Assembly (NCBI RefSeq): GCF_032854445.1
Contig: NC_088305.1
Location: 24,771,400-24,835,399 of the forward strand
Source: Liolophura sinensis
Taxonomy: Eukaryota; Mollusca; Polyplacophora; Chitonida; Chitonidae
Length of the DNA stretch: 64,000 nucleotides
Reading direction: 5' to 3'
The stretch's first letter is position 1; each line of letters starts with the position of its first letter. The translations under genes and the position numbers were made by a program. Below are positions 11,363 through 22,224 of the stretch, piece after piece. The notes beneath the pieces are model-generated. The model was given only the letters and a program-made list of their open reading frames with translations. It had not been told where the DNA came from and ran no database searches.

Positions 11363-11467
11363 ATGGCTTTGGTGTCTACTTGGCCCTACATGTCAATCTT
11401 ATCAAGTGTCTGGACTCTGCTAGCATTTGGACTTTCTGGAGTGATGGAATTTAAACAAGGGCAGTGA
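11363..11467 (+). CDS. short ORF with hydrophobic N-terminus, possible first exon
   Basis: A 34-codon frame from ATG to TGA begins MALVSTWPYM and carries a hydrophobic run (VWTLLAFGLSG), as in a secretory signal. It could be the missing first exon of the Cys-rich peptide gene at 12945-14842. However, no GT donor in the phase that exon needs (phase 1) follows the hydrophobic core, so the link is only positional. Confidence 0.25.
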   Translation: MALVSTWPYMSILSSVWTLLAFGLSGVMEFKQGQ

Positions 11468-12944
11468 TTAACTTTGACAAATTCACCTGTGAAATTTCTT
11501 GTAACGCTAACTACTTCTGAATAATTTCCATTTGCTTCTGTGCATTGAAAAACTGAAAAAGTATTAATATTTTTCATAGTCCCATATACTTTAATACTGA
11601 AATAAAGGACAGACACCTACCGTCAAGGGAGGTAAATCACGGAAAAGGGAGAATACTTAGCTTACACATCAACGTAATGCTTCACCTAGAATGGAACTGC
11701 GTTCCAGATAACTCACGTAAGGTTGAAACATGTTCCACACTGGTCATGCCATGCAGTAATGTTCAACGTGTAATACGATAATACTTCTCATGAAGTGGAA
11801 CATAAACTACAGAAGTAATGGTTCACATACAATAAGGTAGTGCTAAGCCTAAAATGGAACAGGCTTAACTTGTGCACGGTTGTCTTGTCTTGCATAAGAT
11901 ATGCATATAAAAAATGTGTGAAATGAATATATAAATAAATAAACAAACAAACGACTGTTTTTATATGTGCGATCTGGAGGAGATATATTATCCAGACACA
12001 TGGCTTTTATATCACTTGTCTGCTCTTCATTTTGTTTTTTACTGATTGACAGGGTAAAGGGTGTCTTCACTCGCTCCAGTGTGCGCAGGACACGTGTTGT
12101 AGAAGCAGTTCCGGTGCGGTCCTGAGCAGTGATCAGGAGGGACATTTTGGGCCGTTCGGGCCGTTGGTAGACAACTCACGTGAGTATCAGAAAAGGATTT
12201 ACCGGAAAAGTGTTTACTGGAAAAGGGTTGTAAGATTATCGTAATCAGTTTTCTGTGTGAATAAAGTATTTGTCCGAGAAGGAAACATTTGCAATTCCAA
12301 AACAATATGGGTTGCAATAACACCCATGCAGTCCATGACGATCCATCTAATAGGCACATTTCACAACAGTACATGACAGGATGATCGCATCCCTCAAATA
12401 ACGCTGTTCATAAAGACAGGTTTTCATGGCATCCTACTAGATTACGTCATGTTCACAGAAGTTCTAGCCTGATCAGTAATATAACACAAATAATAGCGAC
12501 TATGCAGTTTATTTATTACCGAAACCTTTTTAAATACACCGGTGTCTATTTCTTTCACAGTCATACGTGCAAGCCGTTGTGTAAACACAACCCGGTTAAT
12601 CAGCATGAAATATTCATTTTCATGTAACTCGTTTACAGTTGTAAACTTTTAAACGGCTTTAATATTTTTTCATCTGATATTTCCCCACTGTGATTGGGGA
12701 TATTTCTCGTAGAGACAAACCTTGCTAATTTTTCTTTTATTTGTTTTAAAATGCATTTGGCTTTAGTTTGAGATCAGATGATGTATGTAATCAATTTGTA
12801 ATAGCCTTGCATCTGGCCAAGTCTTTTACTAGTATATAACAGACAGGCGTATATATGCCCCTACAGGCCCACGTATAAGTGAAATTATCTTGAATACAGC
12901 TTTAATGAAACGGCAGTGACATAAATAAAATATATTTTATCCAG

Positions 12945-13019
12945 AATCTGGCGGCAGCTGCACCCCAGGAAAGGCTCAACAGGGAGAGAACTGCGATAGT
13001 CACTGTAAATGTGATACTG
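12945..13019 (+). CDS. exon of a small secreted Cys-rich peptide gene
   Basis: The exon lies between a TTTTATCCAG acceptor and a GTAAGT donor. It is 75 nt, phase 1 at both ends. It encodes a SGGSCTPGKAQQGENC... segment with spacing C-x10-C-x3-C-x-C. It joins in frame to the exon at 14712 by the split glycine codon G|GT. The C..G..Q.GE.C...C.C..GL.C pattern recalls EB-type or colipase/Dickkopf-like small disulfide modules, but I cannot assign a family. The upstream exon with the signal peptide was not identified securely. Confidence 0.65.
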
Positions 13020-13529
13020 GTAAGTGCACAAAACGACGGTTCATTTTTGACATATACGATTTTCTCCTCCAGTCTCGGAGATACTTGCCAATTTAGTATT
13101 TTCGAAGGCAGGAGACCTGGCAGCAAACCCGGGTCGGGTATACAAATGGCACACTATGGTCAGAATGCCGAGAATCTCTGGGATTTCATAACCGTGACTA
13201 ATTCCGCTTAAACCGGCGCCAGGGGCCTGATGTGTTGTGTCGGGTATATGACCAGTTGCAATCGAAGCGCAACTGAGATACATAGGCTATTTTGATTATC
13301 GATAACTTATGATCTAACACAAAACACGACTTCGGCACCGCACTGATTCAGTCATTCACCTACAGAACATTCGCTTCCGTCATCAGTGGAAACTGCTGAC
13401 TACTTTTCTCTGCGTGAATCGGGCCCAATTTCTTACTTTTATATACTTTCTTGGTCCTTGTCTGGTGGTTACTGACCAGGCAACTCCACGCCAGAAGACC
13501 TGAGGTGGCGAACCATAAGTGATATACAT

Positions 13530-13790
13530 GTACTACACTCCAAAAAATAATCTGTTAAATTTAACAGAAAGTCTGTCATCTGAGTCATGATAGAATGTAT
13601 TCTGTTATTCCAAGAGATTATTCTGTTAAATGTGGCACACATATTCTGTTAATTCAACTTAATTAGACAACAGTGTATTATGTTAAATATGACATAATAT
13701 TGTCTTATAATAACAGAATACATTCTAGAAAACCAACTTTCTGTTCTGTTAATTTTAAGAGACTAATTTTTTGAGTGTACTCAACATATT
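13530..13790. mobile_element. MITE-like element with inverted ends, copy A
   Basis: The left end (ACACTCCAAAAAATAATCTG) and right end (its imperfect complement, ...TTTTTTGAGTGTA) flank an interior rich in TCTGTTAA / TAACAGA motifs. A second copy lies at 58318-58545 and a fragment at 25757-25826. No coding capacity. Confidence 0.65.
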
Positions 13791-13944
13791 GATGGCGGAC
13801 AAGTGGTCTTGAATGAACGTTATCTCGTACAAATGGCCATACGTCGTCGAAAACTTGCCACTAATTAAAGGCCCCACGAGGAGTGCAAGCGAGGTAATGT
13901 GGAAATTCTCTGTCCAAGGCCATCCTCACAACCGATTTGTCCTG

Positions 13945-14060
13945 AAGAGTTATGCGTGGCCTAGTGGTTTGCCTGCTCACGCAGCACAGTATCCCAGGAG
14001 CTATCACCCATGCGACCGCTTTGAGTTCAAGTTCTTCTAACGCTGACTTTATCCCCAATC
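13945..14060 (+). mobile_element. SINE head fragment
   Basis: Degenerate tRNA-like head (GTGGCCTAGTGGTTTGCCTG) and B-box region (TGAGTTCAAGTTC), without core or tail. Confidence 0.6.
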
Positions 14061-14477
14061 GTAGGTAGAAAGGTCTTCTAAATATAAAAAAGCGTCCAGT
14101 ATCTCTGGCAGTCTTCTTCATGATTGTCTTCTTCAATTTATTCATCGTGTTTAATGAGACCGTCACCTTGGATATATGAATATTTTGAATGAAAGTGCAA
14201 CGGAGATACATATTTTATTATCGACAGCTTATATGGTCCACGAAACGAACACTGATTTCACCCATTCGCCTATAACATACCTTTTCCAGCATCAGTGAAA
14301 CCAGTTGACTGCTACTCTTTGCATGCTTGCCTCCTAATGAGGTACATTATATACTTTCTTACTTCTTTGGCGGTTTGTGTTCGACATCGTTTTGGAAACT
14401 GGCCTTGCCATTGGCCCTAAAACGTCCGTATTAATTGAAGGCTGGCGTACGAATGTCAGTTTCGACGCATAGATTCC

Positions 14478-14595
14478 AACAGCTTACGGATGGTCTTGGG
14501 TTTCCCCCAGGCTCTGCACTGTTTCCTCCCACCTTCATGCTTCATGCTGGCCGCCGTCGTATAAGTAAAATATTCTTTAGTATTGAATAAAGCGC
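14478..14595 (+). mobile_element. SINE core/tail fragment
   Basis: The GGTCTTGGGTTTCCCCCAGG core, CCGCCGTCGTATAAGTAAAA and the AATATTCTTTAGTA tail region are present. The head is missing. Confidence 0.7.
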
Positions 14596-14711
14596 AAAGT
14601 CTTGCAAAACTTACCTGGGCTTACCAGCTGTCACATTATCCATATTGTTTTAGTCAGAAGATTTGTTTAACGGGCAGGTGTAACCCCATTTGTTATGTCT
14701 TGTGTCCACAG

Positions 14712-14842
14712 GTCTAGAGTGCTATCGCCCCATTAGTGGTGCATGTTGTCCCCCACATCGCTGTTATGATGCTGTCTGGGTGCAACAACAACGAGACTAT
14801 TGGGCTAACTGTCACCCACCTACATGCTACTTCCCCGCTTAA
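14712..14842 (+). CDS. terminal exon of the small Cys-rich peptide gene
   Basis: Acceptor TGTGTCCACAG, then an open frame continuing G|GT CTA GAG TGC and ending at TAA 14840-14842. The 43 residues contain seven cysteines, including an adjacent pair (GACCPPHRC), and a tail ending CHPPTCYFPA. With the preceding exon the mature part has 11 cysteines in about 68 residues, typical of extracellular disulfide-rich peptides. Function unknown: it could be an inhibitor, an antimicrobial or another secreted peptide. A poly(A) signal follows 82 bases downstream, supporting a real gene end. Confidence 0.7.
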
Positions 14843-14924
14843 CATGTACAGTCGAGCAAGAACAAGTAACCGCGGACAACGACTGACTGTACCGTTTAAA
14901 AATTTGTAAAAGGCTTTCCAGTTG

Positions 14925-14930
14925 AATAAA
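14925..14930 (+). terminator. poly(A) signal AATAAA
   Basis: Canonical hexamer 82 nt after the stop codon of the Cys-rich peptide gene. Confidence 0.65.
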
Positions 14931-15111
14931 ATGACTTTATGTCGTTAGTTTCATTCTATTACGTCTTTTTAAATATTTTCGTCACTTTTCCAGAAAGGTC
15001 GCACTCCTGGTAAATATATATAAACGTATATAAAAAATGAAAATGTTCAAGCTTTCTGAACAAAATATGCTAGTAATGGGTGTATGTGCACGCGCTGTAA
15101 GTACTATGATT

Positions 15112-15221
15112 TCCCCCGGGCCCTGCCCGTTTTCCTCCCACCATAATGCTGGCCACCGTCGTATAAGTGGAATATTCTTGAGTACGGCGTAAAACACCAA
15201 TCAAATAAATAAATAAATAAA
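15112..15221 (+). mobile_element. 5'-truncated SINE with target-site duplication
   Basis: Starts inside the core (TTTCCCCCGGG...) and ends in (AAAT)n. It is flanked by perfect 10-bp repeats TACTATGATT at 15102-15111 and 15222-15231. Truncation plus duplication is the hallmark of target-primed reverse transcription. Confidence 0.9.
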
Positions 15222-15349
15222 TACTATGATTCTTCAACTCACCTTCGGCGAAGACAGACTTTCGCTTCAAATTAGCATACGGCTTTCCTTTACACTTATA
15301 TCTTTTATATGGGAGCATAAGTTATTGGTCGCAAATCAATGCTCTGCAT

Positions 15350-16040
15350 GTATGTAAATGTAGTAAATCGTCCTATGGACAATTTTTGAAGGCGTGCATG
15401 ACCTGTGTTTTTAGCACAGCTCAGCAATTTTCAGTAAGCCTATACAGTACATGTGTAGCCCATTTAACGCAGCGATTTTCACTTGTGCAACTGTAACAGT
15501 TTCCTGTCATGTGATCTGCAAAAACGGCGGAAATTGCGGTTTTTCGCAATTTGATACCAATTTGCGACAGAAGTATACATTGCAGGAAAGAAAGAAAGCG
15601 AGATTCGTGATCAGGACGTCAATCTAAGTCGAGTGGCATGCTTAATTATTTGCCTAGGCTGAATATTTCTACATTCATCCTAGGCACAAATTGTATATTG
15701 TATAATACAACGTATACTTACACATGTGCCAAAGTACAGTAAATCGGTCTGTTGTCAACTTTTCAAGCCCTGTACATCTTGTATTTATTAAGACAGCTCA
15801 TAGATCTTCAGCAAACATACACTTCATATCTAGTCCGTTCCACTCCGTAATTATGAACTTTACACCTAAATCACATTTCTGTCACGTGACCTACAAATAT
15901 GTGAGAAAATTGGGAATTTCCGATTTTCGAACGCAATCTGCAATATAAGTACACTCCACAGGCAAAAAAAGGCCAGATTCGTGATCAGAACATTAAGTTA
16001 CGTCACATAGCATATTTTTAATATTGAAATTCAGAAATTT
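15350..16040 (+). repeat. diverged tandem duplication (about 330 bp x 2)
   Basis: 15350-15680 and 15732-16040 share an ordered series of blocks (AGTAAATCG, GACAGCTCA/AGCACAGCTCA, TTTCTGTCACGTGA/TTTCCTGTCATGTGA, AGATTCGTGATCAG). They diverge strongly between blocks. Confidence 0.55.
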
Positions 16041-16969
16041 TTTTTTTACGTGACATCACTTCGGTTGCATCATCTAAAACCTAATTTACCCAAACATTGG
16101 ATTCTTTTTCTTTCTAAATAGTATCAGAGAGACGCTTGTAACGTGTGCTAAATTTTCAAGTCAATCGAACATGGGACTCGGGAGAAAAGAACTCTCAAAC
16201 ATTTTCATATCAACCTTAGGTGACCTCCGAATGTTTACTCGCAAGATCACACCTCTGGGTCTGGTTTCCGATTTTGAGGATGCCGCTTCCCGTTTTGCAA
16301 AAATGCCATTTTCGAAATAAGGATCCAAAACTGCATCAGAGAAGACCTATTTGCTGGATATCATCTGTGGAGGTTTAGAAATTATGAACCAAAAACTTTT
16401 TTGGTCACATGACATTTTCACCCAATAGCGAGGTTGTACAATTTACAACGGAGAAAGTACGCATTATCATCCTAAATGTGGCTAGATTTTGTGCAACTGC
16501 AGTTTAAACTTCAGTTCAATAACATTAGCCATTTTGGAGAAAGTTTTTTGGCTTCGCACAAAATTAAACATTGCCGCTAATTCACGCAACGTAATGTTTC
16601 CAAAAGGCATAAAAGCACAACTCAAGGTCCTTTCCTAAAACATACTGAAGTTTCAGCCGTTTTTCATAAAATGCATCACAAAACTGCCGAGAATTTTTAA
16701 TAATAATAACCCTAACAATTTCAATAGGGGTTTAAGCCTGAATGGCTCGAACCCCTAAAAAGTACATTGATGTTATAATTGCAATTTATTGGATGCCACT
16801 GGTCCAGAAATAATCAAACTGCTGTGTTGTCATAACATTTAGCAAACAATCGCGTTAAAACAATGTAAACCGACAAGACCTCTGGAACTAGTAGCCCACC
16901 ACTGGAATACAAAAACAAAAATCCATTACATAAGTACGACCTGCGTTAAATCCAGTCTAAAGTCTATAG
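16041..16969. other. no gene seen
   Basis: Non-coding AT-rich sequence with no repeat or exon signature I can support. Confidence 0.5.
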
Positions 16970-17165
16970 CTTACACATGCGCAATTCGGGCAACTGGGTC
17001 CAAGTCTTGCCTCCGAGTTGAAGTGTGAAGGAACACTGATTGGATAATATTGCCACTGAGACATTTTAGGTTGTTGAGAGACTAAATTTCTGCACTGTTA
17101 TTTTGCATCCAGTTAAAATATGTCAGAATTTTGTTTTCAATAGAACTGAAAACTTTTCGCTCAGT
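16970..17165 (+). repeat. dispersed repeat, copy 1
   Basis: Matches 19640-19825 in direct orientation (GCGCAATTC, CTTGCCTCCGAG, AGTTAAAATAT, AGAACTGAAAACTTTT). Confidence 0.7.
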
Positions 17166-17169
17166 GTTT

Positions 17170-19245
17170 TACCCACCCCTAAATGACTGATTTTTGATAC
17201 GTTGTAGAGAAAAGAGCAATCTGCATGTGAAGGTATGGCATTCAACCAGGCGAAAGTTAGGGGATATACATTTTCCAGGTTGAAGATGACAAGTTTACTA
17301 CATAAATAAAAAGGGAAATCAACGTGCTCGTGTGACCTATAAAATCACGGTTATATCGAGGTATCTTGCAACACAAAAAACGTTCACTGCAATCAGTTCC
17401 AGGTGAATTAAACATATGTATAAGCTCATTTATCATATACCTATGGCCCTTGCCCAGCCGATATAAAGGTATCCTATATTTTTCCGTGTAGGATGGTTCG
17501 TATATGTATCCTCTGAAACAGGGACTACTTTCAATGTTTACATTCAAAGCGCACTCTAGCGGGGAAAGCCCTGAACTAATATCGGAATTTGATGAGACGT
17601 AACTACAACAACATCATTAAATTGTAAAGAAAGCACATTTAATGGTCTTCTTTTTAGCGCATAAAGAAACGACAAGCATGTTCCCTACAGCCTGGGGGGA
17701 AAAATGTAACTTTCAAGAGCAAAACTGCCCAAACTTTGATCGCGGCTCCCAAATTAACTTGTTCTACGCATCAAACATGGTTAACACCGCGGCGTTTATT
17801 AAAGCTCAGTGAAACTATGACTCACCTTCTTGGTGAAAATCCTTAACTTTGCCCCCTAAGCAACCTAAATACAAGGTCGCGCAGAAAAATATACATATGT
17901 TGATCAATCTCATACAGTTGGTGATCTCATCTCGTTTCACTCAGAGTCGAATAAATTTTGTCACATGAATCCGAAATTCAGGCCTACCGTTTCCATGAAC
18001 CCGTCGTCTTTTGTCTTCCCATCTTCTGAATGTAAACAGTAAAAACTGCAACAGCGTTTACACGATAACGACAGTGGTCAATAGCTTCATCATTAAGTCC
18101 AGTCATCATCATATACTGTAGCCGTTCGTTCCAAACCAGATGTGATTTTAAACCATACGGCACGTTGAAATTGTGGCTAGCCTAACCCAAGTCTCTCTAA
18201 CGTGACGACAGAGCGTGAGGGGATTCCCGTGGCGGAGGGATTTGACCACGTTTCGTGAACCAGCCACCTTGTAATAGTCTAAGCTCACTACAGTGTATTT
18301 TGATTTCTTTTAAATAGTTTGCAATTGAAACATAAATTTAAAGAACATAATCATATTCGAGCTGAAGAAATGGTGCTCATTTATAGATGAACTGCATTTT
18401 ATCGGTGCAGTTGTAGCAAGTCGGTCTACTGATTGATGAAAAACCGTGTGGGTTTTGACCACTCGTTACGCAAATATAAAGGTATATGATAAAAAGATCA
18501 TCGTGAAAGTACGTGTTCCGCGTTGTTGTGTCAGATCTTGTTGTCTGTGGTCGGCCTGTCGCATCAGCCTCACTCTTCGGGCTCACGTTATATACCAGGC
18601 TGACCTCAGACAACTCTAGCTAAAAGTAATCAAGGGTCACGCACTGTTATGATAATAAAATATATAGAACCTCTATATAAAAGTTTTGAACACAGCGTTC
18701 ATACTGCACTGTGTCATGCTTGGAAGATATCCAGGTTACAGTTAAGTTGAATAACATACACTAACAAATCGAAATACAAAACGATCTATGTAAGTTACTG
18801 CACGTATAACGCCAATTATATATGGATACACGTATACGAGCATGTACACATGTATATGAAAACGTACACGTGCACGTATACATACATGTACGACGTATTA
18901 TAGCGCTTGAAATATCCATAATATATAAACAAATTTGTGTCAGACGACTTAACTGACTTGTACTTTCTCTGTTTGGCTTTTCCAATTGCGATTGCTAATT
19001 TGGGAACGGCTTTATCAAATTAAGAATAAAAAGTATTTGTTTATGCAACATTCGCAACATTTTTTTAAATAATTGTTTAATCACATGTTAACTCCGAGAA
19101 TCAGTGGGGTTTTTTTGCATAACAGTGTGAAAGTAAGAAATCCTTACACAAAAGGGGAAACCAAATCTTAATAAACTTTTAAATAACTAAAAGAAATTAT
19201 CGTACGTGAATATATTAATCTTGTATTGGGGGTGGGGGGGGGGAG
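17170..19245. other. no gene seen
   Basis: No supportable exon. 18820-18900 holds a degenerate ACGTATAC/ATGTACAC-rich stretch. Otherwise featureless. Confidence 0.45.
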
Positions 19246-19251
19246 GTGGGG

Positions 19252-19456
19252 AGCTCCGTGCCCCAGAACGCCAGCTGTGAGTTCAAGTCCAGCTCATGGT
19301 CTACCTCCCCTGTCGTACGTGGGAAGGTCTCGGCAACCTGTGGATGGTCGTGAGTTTCCCTCGGGCACTGTCCGGTTTTCTCCCATCATAATGTTGGCCA
19401 CTGTCGTATAAGTCAAATATTCTTGAACACGGCGTAAAAAATCCAGTGAAATACAC
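19252..19456 (+). mobile_element. SINE, 5' part degraded
   Basis: B-box segment GTGAGTTCAAGTCCAGCTCA, core and tail (TAAGTCAAATATTCTTGAAC) recognisable. The head is replaced by a G-rich run. Confidence 0.8.
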
Positions 19457-19639
19457 AATCTTGTATTGCATAATCTAAACCTACAGTATTTGAATACCGA
19501 AATACGATGCGCTGGCCAGTGATGGTATGAAAACCTGAGTTGAATAGGTTAAATCTAATATCCAACAGATTCCGCAAAACTGACTTTATGTATGTTTTTT
19601 GACGAAGTCTGCGTTAAACAACAATGGCCGTTCATGCAT

Positions 19640-19825
19640 TTTAAGGTTACAGGTGCGCAATTCAGACAGTTGGATCTTGCCTCCGAGCTGAAGAGTGAAA
19701 GAGCACTGATTGGGTAATACTGCCAACAAACAGTTTAGGTTTTCTGCTCTATAAGATTGCACCTAGTTAAAATATATCAGAATTTTGTCTGTTTTGGATA
19801 GAACTGAAAACTTTTTGCCAGAACG
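19640..19825 (+). repeat. dispersed repeat, copy 2
   Basis: Direct-orientation relative of 16970-17165, about three quarters identical by eye. Confidence 0.7.
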
Positions 19826-20199
19826 CAAGGGAGGTAAGTGGGCTTGGATTTTGCCTAAATGAACCACGGAAAGTAATACAACCTGGACTATAAAGACAGT
19901 TGCCTTCAACTTTGTTGGTGCGCATTTTAGCCAAGTCTTTTGAACGTATAAGATGTGTTAGAAGTTTAATTGTTCTAATAATACGGTTACAGATCGGTGT
20001 AATACGATCGTAGTAATACGGTTTCATTCATACCTTTGAACATTTTTTCTCATTTCACAATGATTTCGATTTTTTACTATTAGAATTTATCAGTAAGAAG
20101 TTGTTAACACACACACGCAGAAACATATAAGAAATAAAGTGATAATTATTAGATACAACTAAAACAATTAAGGAAACAAACTTTTTTCTCCTGGGACCA

Positions 20200-20445
20200 A
20201 AGTGGTTATCGTGACAGCACGGCGCATTGGCCCATATGCCTCTCACGAATGCAGTCGCTGTGAGTTCAACTCCACCTCATGCTGGCTTTCTCTCCGGTCG
20301 TACAAGGGAAGGGCTTCCAGCCACCTGCGGATGGTCGTGGGTTTCCCCCGAACTCTGCTCGGTTCCTGTCACCATGGCCTCCATGGTACAAGTAAAATAT
20401 TCTTGATTACGGTGAAATACACCAATGAAATAAATAAATGAATTG
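20200..20445 (+). mobile_element. SINE, near full length
   Basis: Diverged head, B box (GTGAGTTCAACTCC), complete core and AAATAAATAAAT tail. Confidence 0.8.
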
Positions 20446-20638
20446 CAAATTTCATTCTTTATGCTCTCTACTGGTCGGACCTGTTGTGGTATAGCCGAAA
20501 TGGATAGGCTCACAAGACGACCGATTGCGGCGGAATCATTCTCAGTTTAAATATAGGATATTGCTGTGGTATTGATGTGGCATTTAAGTAAGGAAGCACT
20601 AATAATACGGGCTATGTTAACAATGAGATCGGTCTTCA

Positions 20639-20690
20639 TGAATTTATTTATTCATTTATTTATTTATTTATTTGATTGGTGTTATATTAC
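20639..20690 (-). mobile_element. SINE tail fragment
   Basis: (ATTT)n followed by GATTGGTGTTATA, a severely 5'-truncated reverse-strand copy. Confidence 0.6.
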
Positions 20691-20699
20691 TGATTCTGT

Positions 20700-21885
20700 C
20701 GGACAGCCTGTGCAGTTACTGGCTTATACTTCTCTAATCATACGTGCCAGCCGACCCAAGTTCAAACACCTGGTTTGCCAGCTCATTTGGCTCGGAACGT
20801 CTGGCTTCGTTTCTATGGGAAAGGACAACTAGTCTATATGAGCCAGAGAATTTATTTGCCCATATTTAAAAAAAGGAATTGTTATTTGAGGATGAAACAT
20901 ACATGTTGGAATGACAGCTAACACTTATGATTGGATCTACGAAAGTTAACAATTAATAACATTCCACTGAACTGTATGCCTAATTGAACAACAAAGACTT
21001 GCTTGTTTGTAAAACGTTTTAAATGTCACGTCTTTTGCGTGAGCTCTATGCTGCCACACCGTTGTTACCATCCCAGATGCTTTGTCTTAACAATGCAAAC
21101 CGACAGCCCTCTGGCCATCTTTGATGATAACCATTGCCCAACAACAACTTCAGTGATTCACAACAACAGAGATGACGTCGACATGGCCTCTACCAATCAA
21201 CGCCTTGCTGGAAAGAAAAATTGCAACAGGCCGTCCTTGTTTACCGAGTTTCGTGACCTCATCCACAGAGGTCAACATCAAGGAAGGGCATTCACACTCA
21301 CTTGCTCTATATATCAAATGACCCACATACACGCATAGTCTTCACCGGGGAGCATGTACCAAAGACACAGAGATCGTTTTTTGAGTAATTCTGGACCAGT
21401 GACGTCTAATAAATTGTAGGTAACATCACTGCATTTTCTTTACCTAATTGTCTGTGAGCAATGGTCCGGGGTTGAGGGTGGTGATGGAGGGTGCAATTAG
21501 CTACTGTTTGATTTTTTAGCATTTACATGAACAGTATGAAAGAATCCCTAAATGAGGTAAATTGACAAGAGGCCAAGTTTGACCGGATGCCTGTCACCAT
21601 TTGCCTATTATTACACTTTTCTCAGACACATCATCTCTTTACGCATAACCACCTGCATTACAAGTGAATTAAAGCCATCACCATCCAGTGAACCATTTGA
21701 ATCCGAGCTGAATCGCATTCTATGCGAGTGAGAAATTCAAATACGCCGACATGCTAATGTTTCCATTATATGTTAAGAACCCCTGGGACAATACTTTTAG
21801 CTGTTCTGAAAAATAAAGTAAATTCAAGTTTTTTTTAGCTCTTATTATTTTCTTGTAAAGGGTGGGGCCTGGGCTGTTTGGGTAT
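20700..21885. other. no gene seen
   Basis: A 111-codon open frame at 21003-21338 shows no family motif, splice context or cysteine pattern and is treated as chance. Confidence 0.45.
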
Positions 21886-21995
21886 GGGGTTTCGTGGCGA
21901 AGTGGTTAGCATGCTAGCGCAGCACAATGACCCAGGAACCTCTCACTTATACGAATGTTGTGAGTTCAAGTCCAATTCATGCTGGCTTCATGACT
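21886..21995 (+). mobile_element. SINE head fragment
   Basis: GTGGCGAAGTGGTTAGCATG (A-box region) and GTGAGTTCAAGTCC (B box) are clear. The copy stops after GCTGGCTTCATG. Confidence 0.75.
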
Positions 21996-22224
21996 AATGG
22001 AGATTGTTTGCGATGATTTTTCCAACCCAAGATATATGAAGGTTGCCTTCCATTTTTCGTTCGCAGGTTGTCTTGAACAATGCTTGTAAATGTATGGTTA
22101 TAAGGAAAATAAAAAAAAAACAAAAGGAGAATAAAGTTTCAATTTTGAGGCATATTTTATAATTTTATAGCCTCTCTATTCTATGTTCGCATGGTTTTAG
22201 TGAATGGTCGGGAATATTCGGAAA

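Noticed and set aside
21003-21338. 111-codon plus-strand frame
   Set aside because: No family motif, signal or splice context. Length is compatible with chance.
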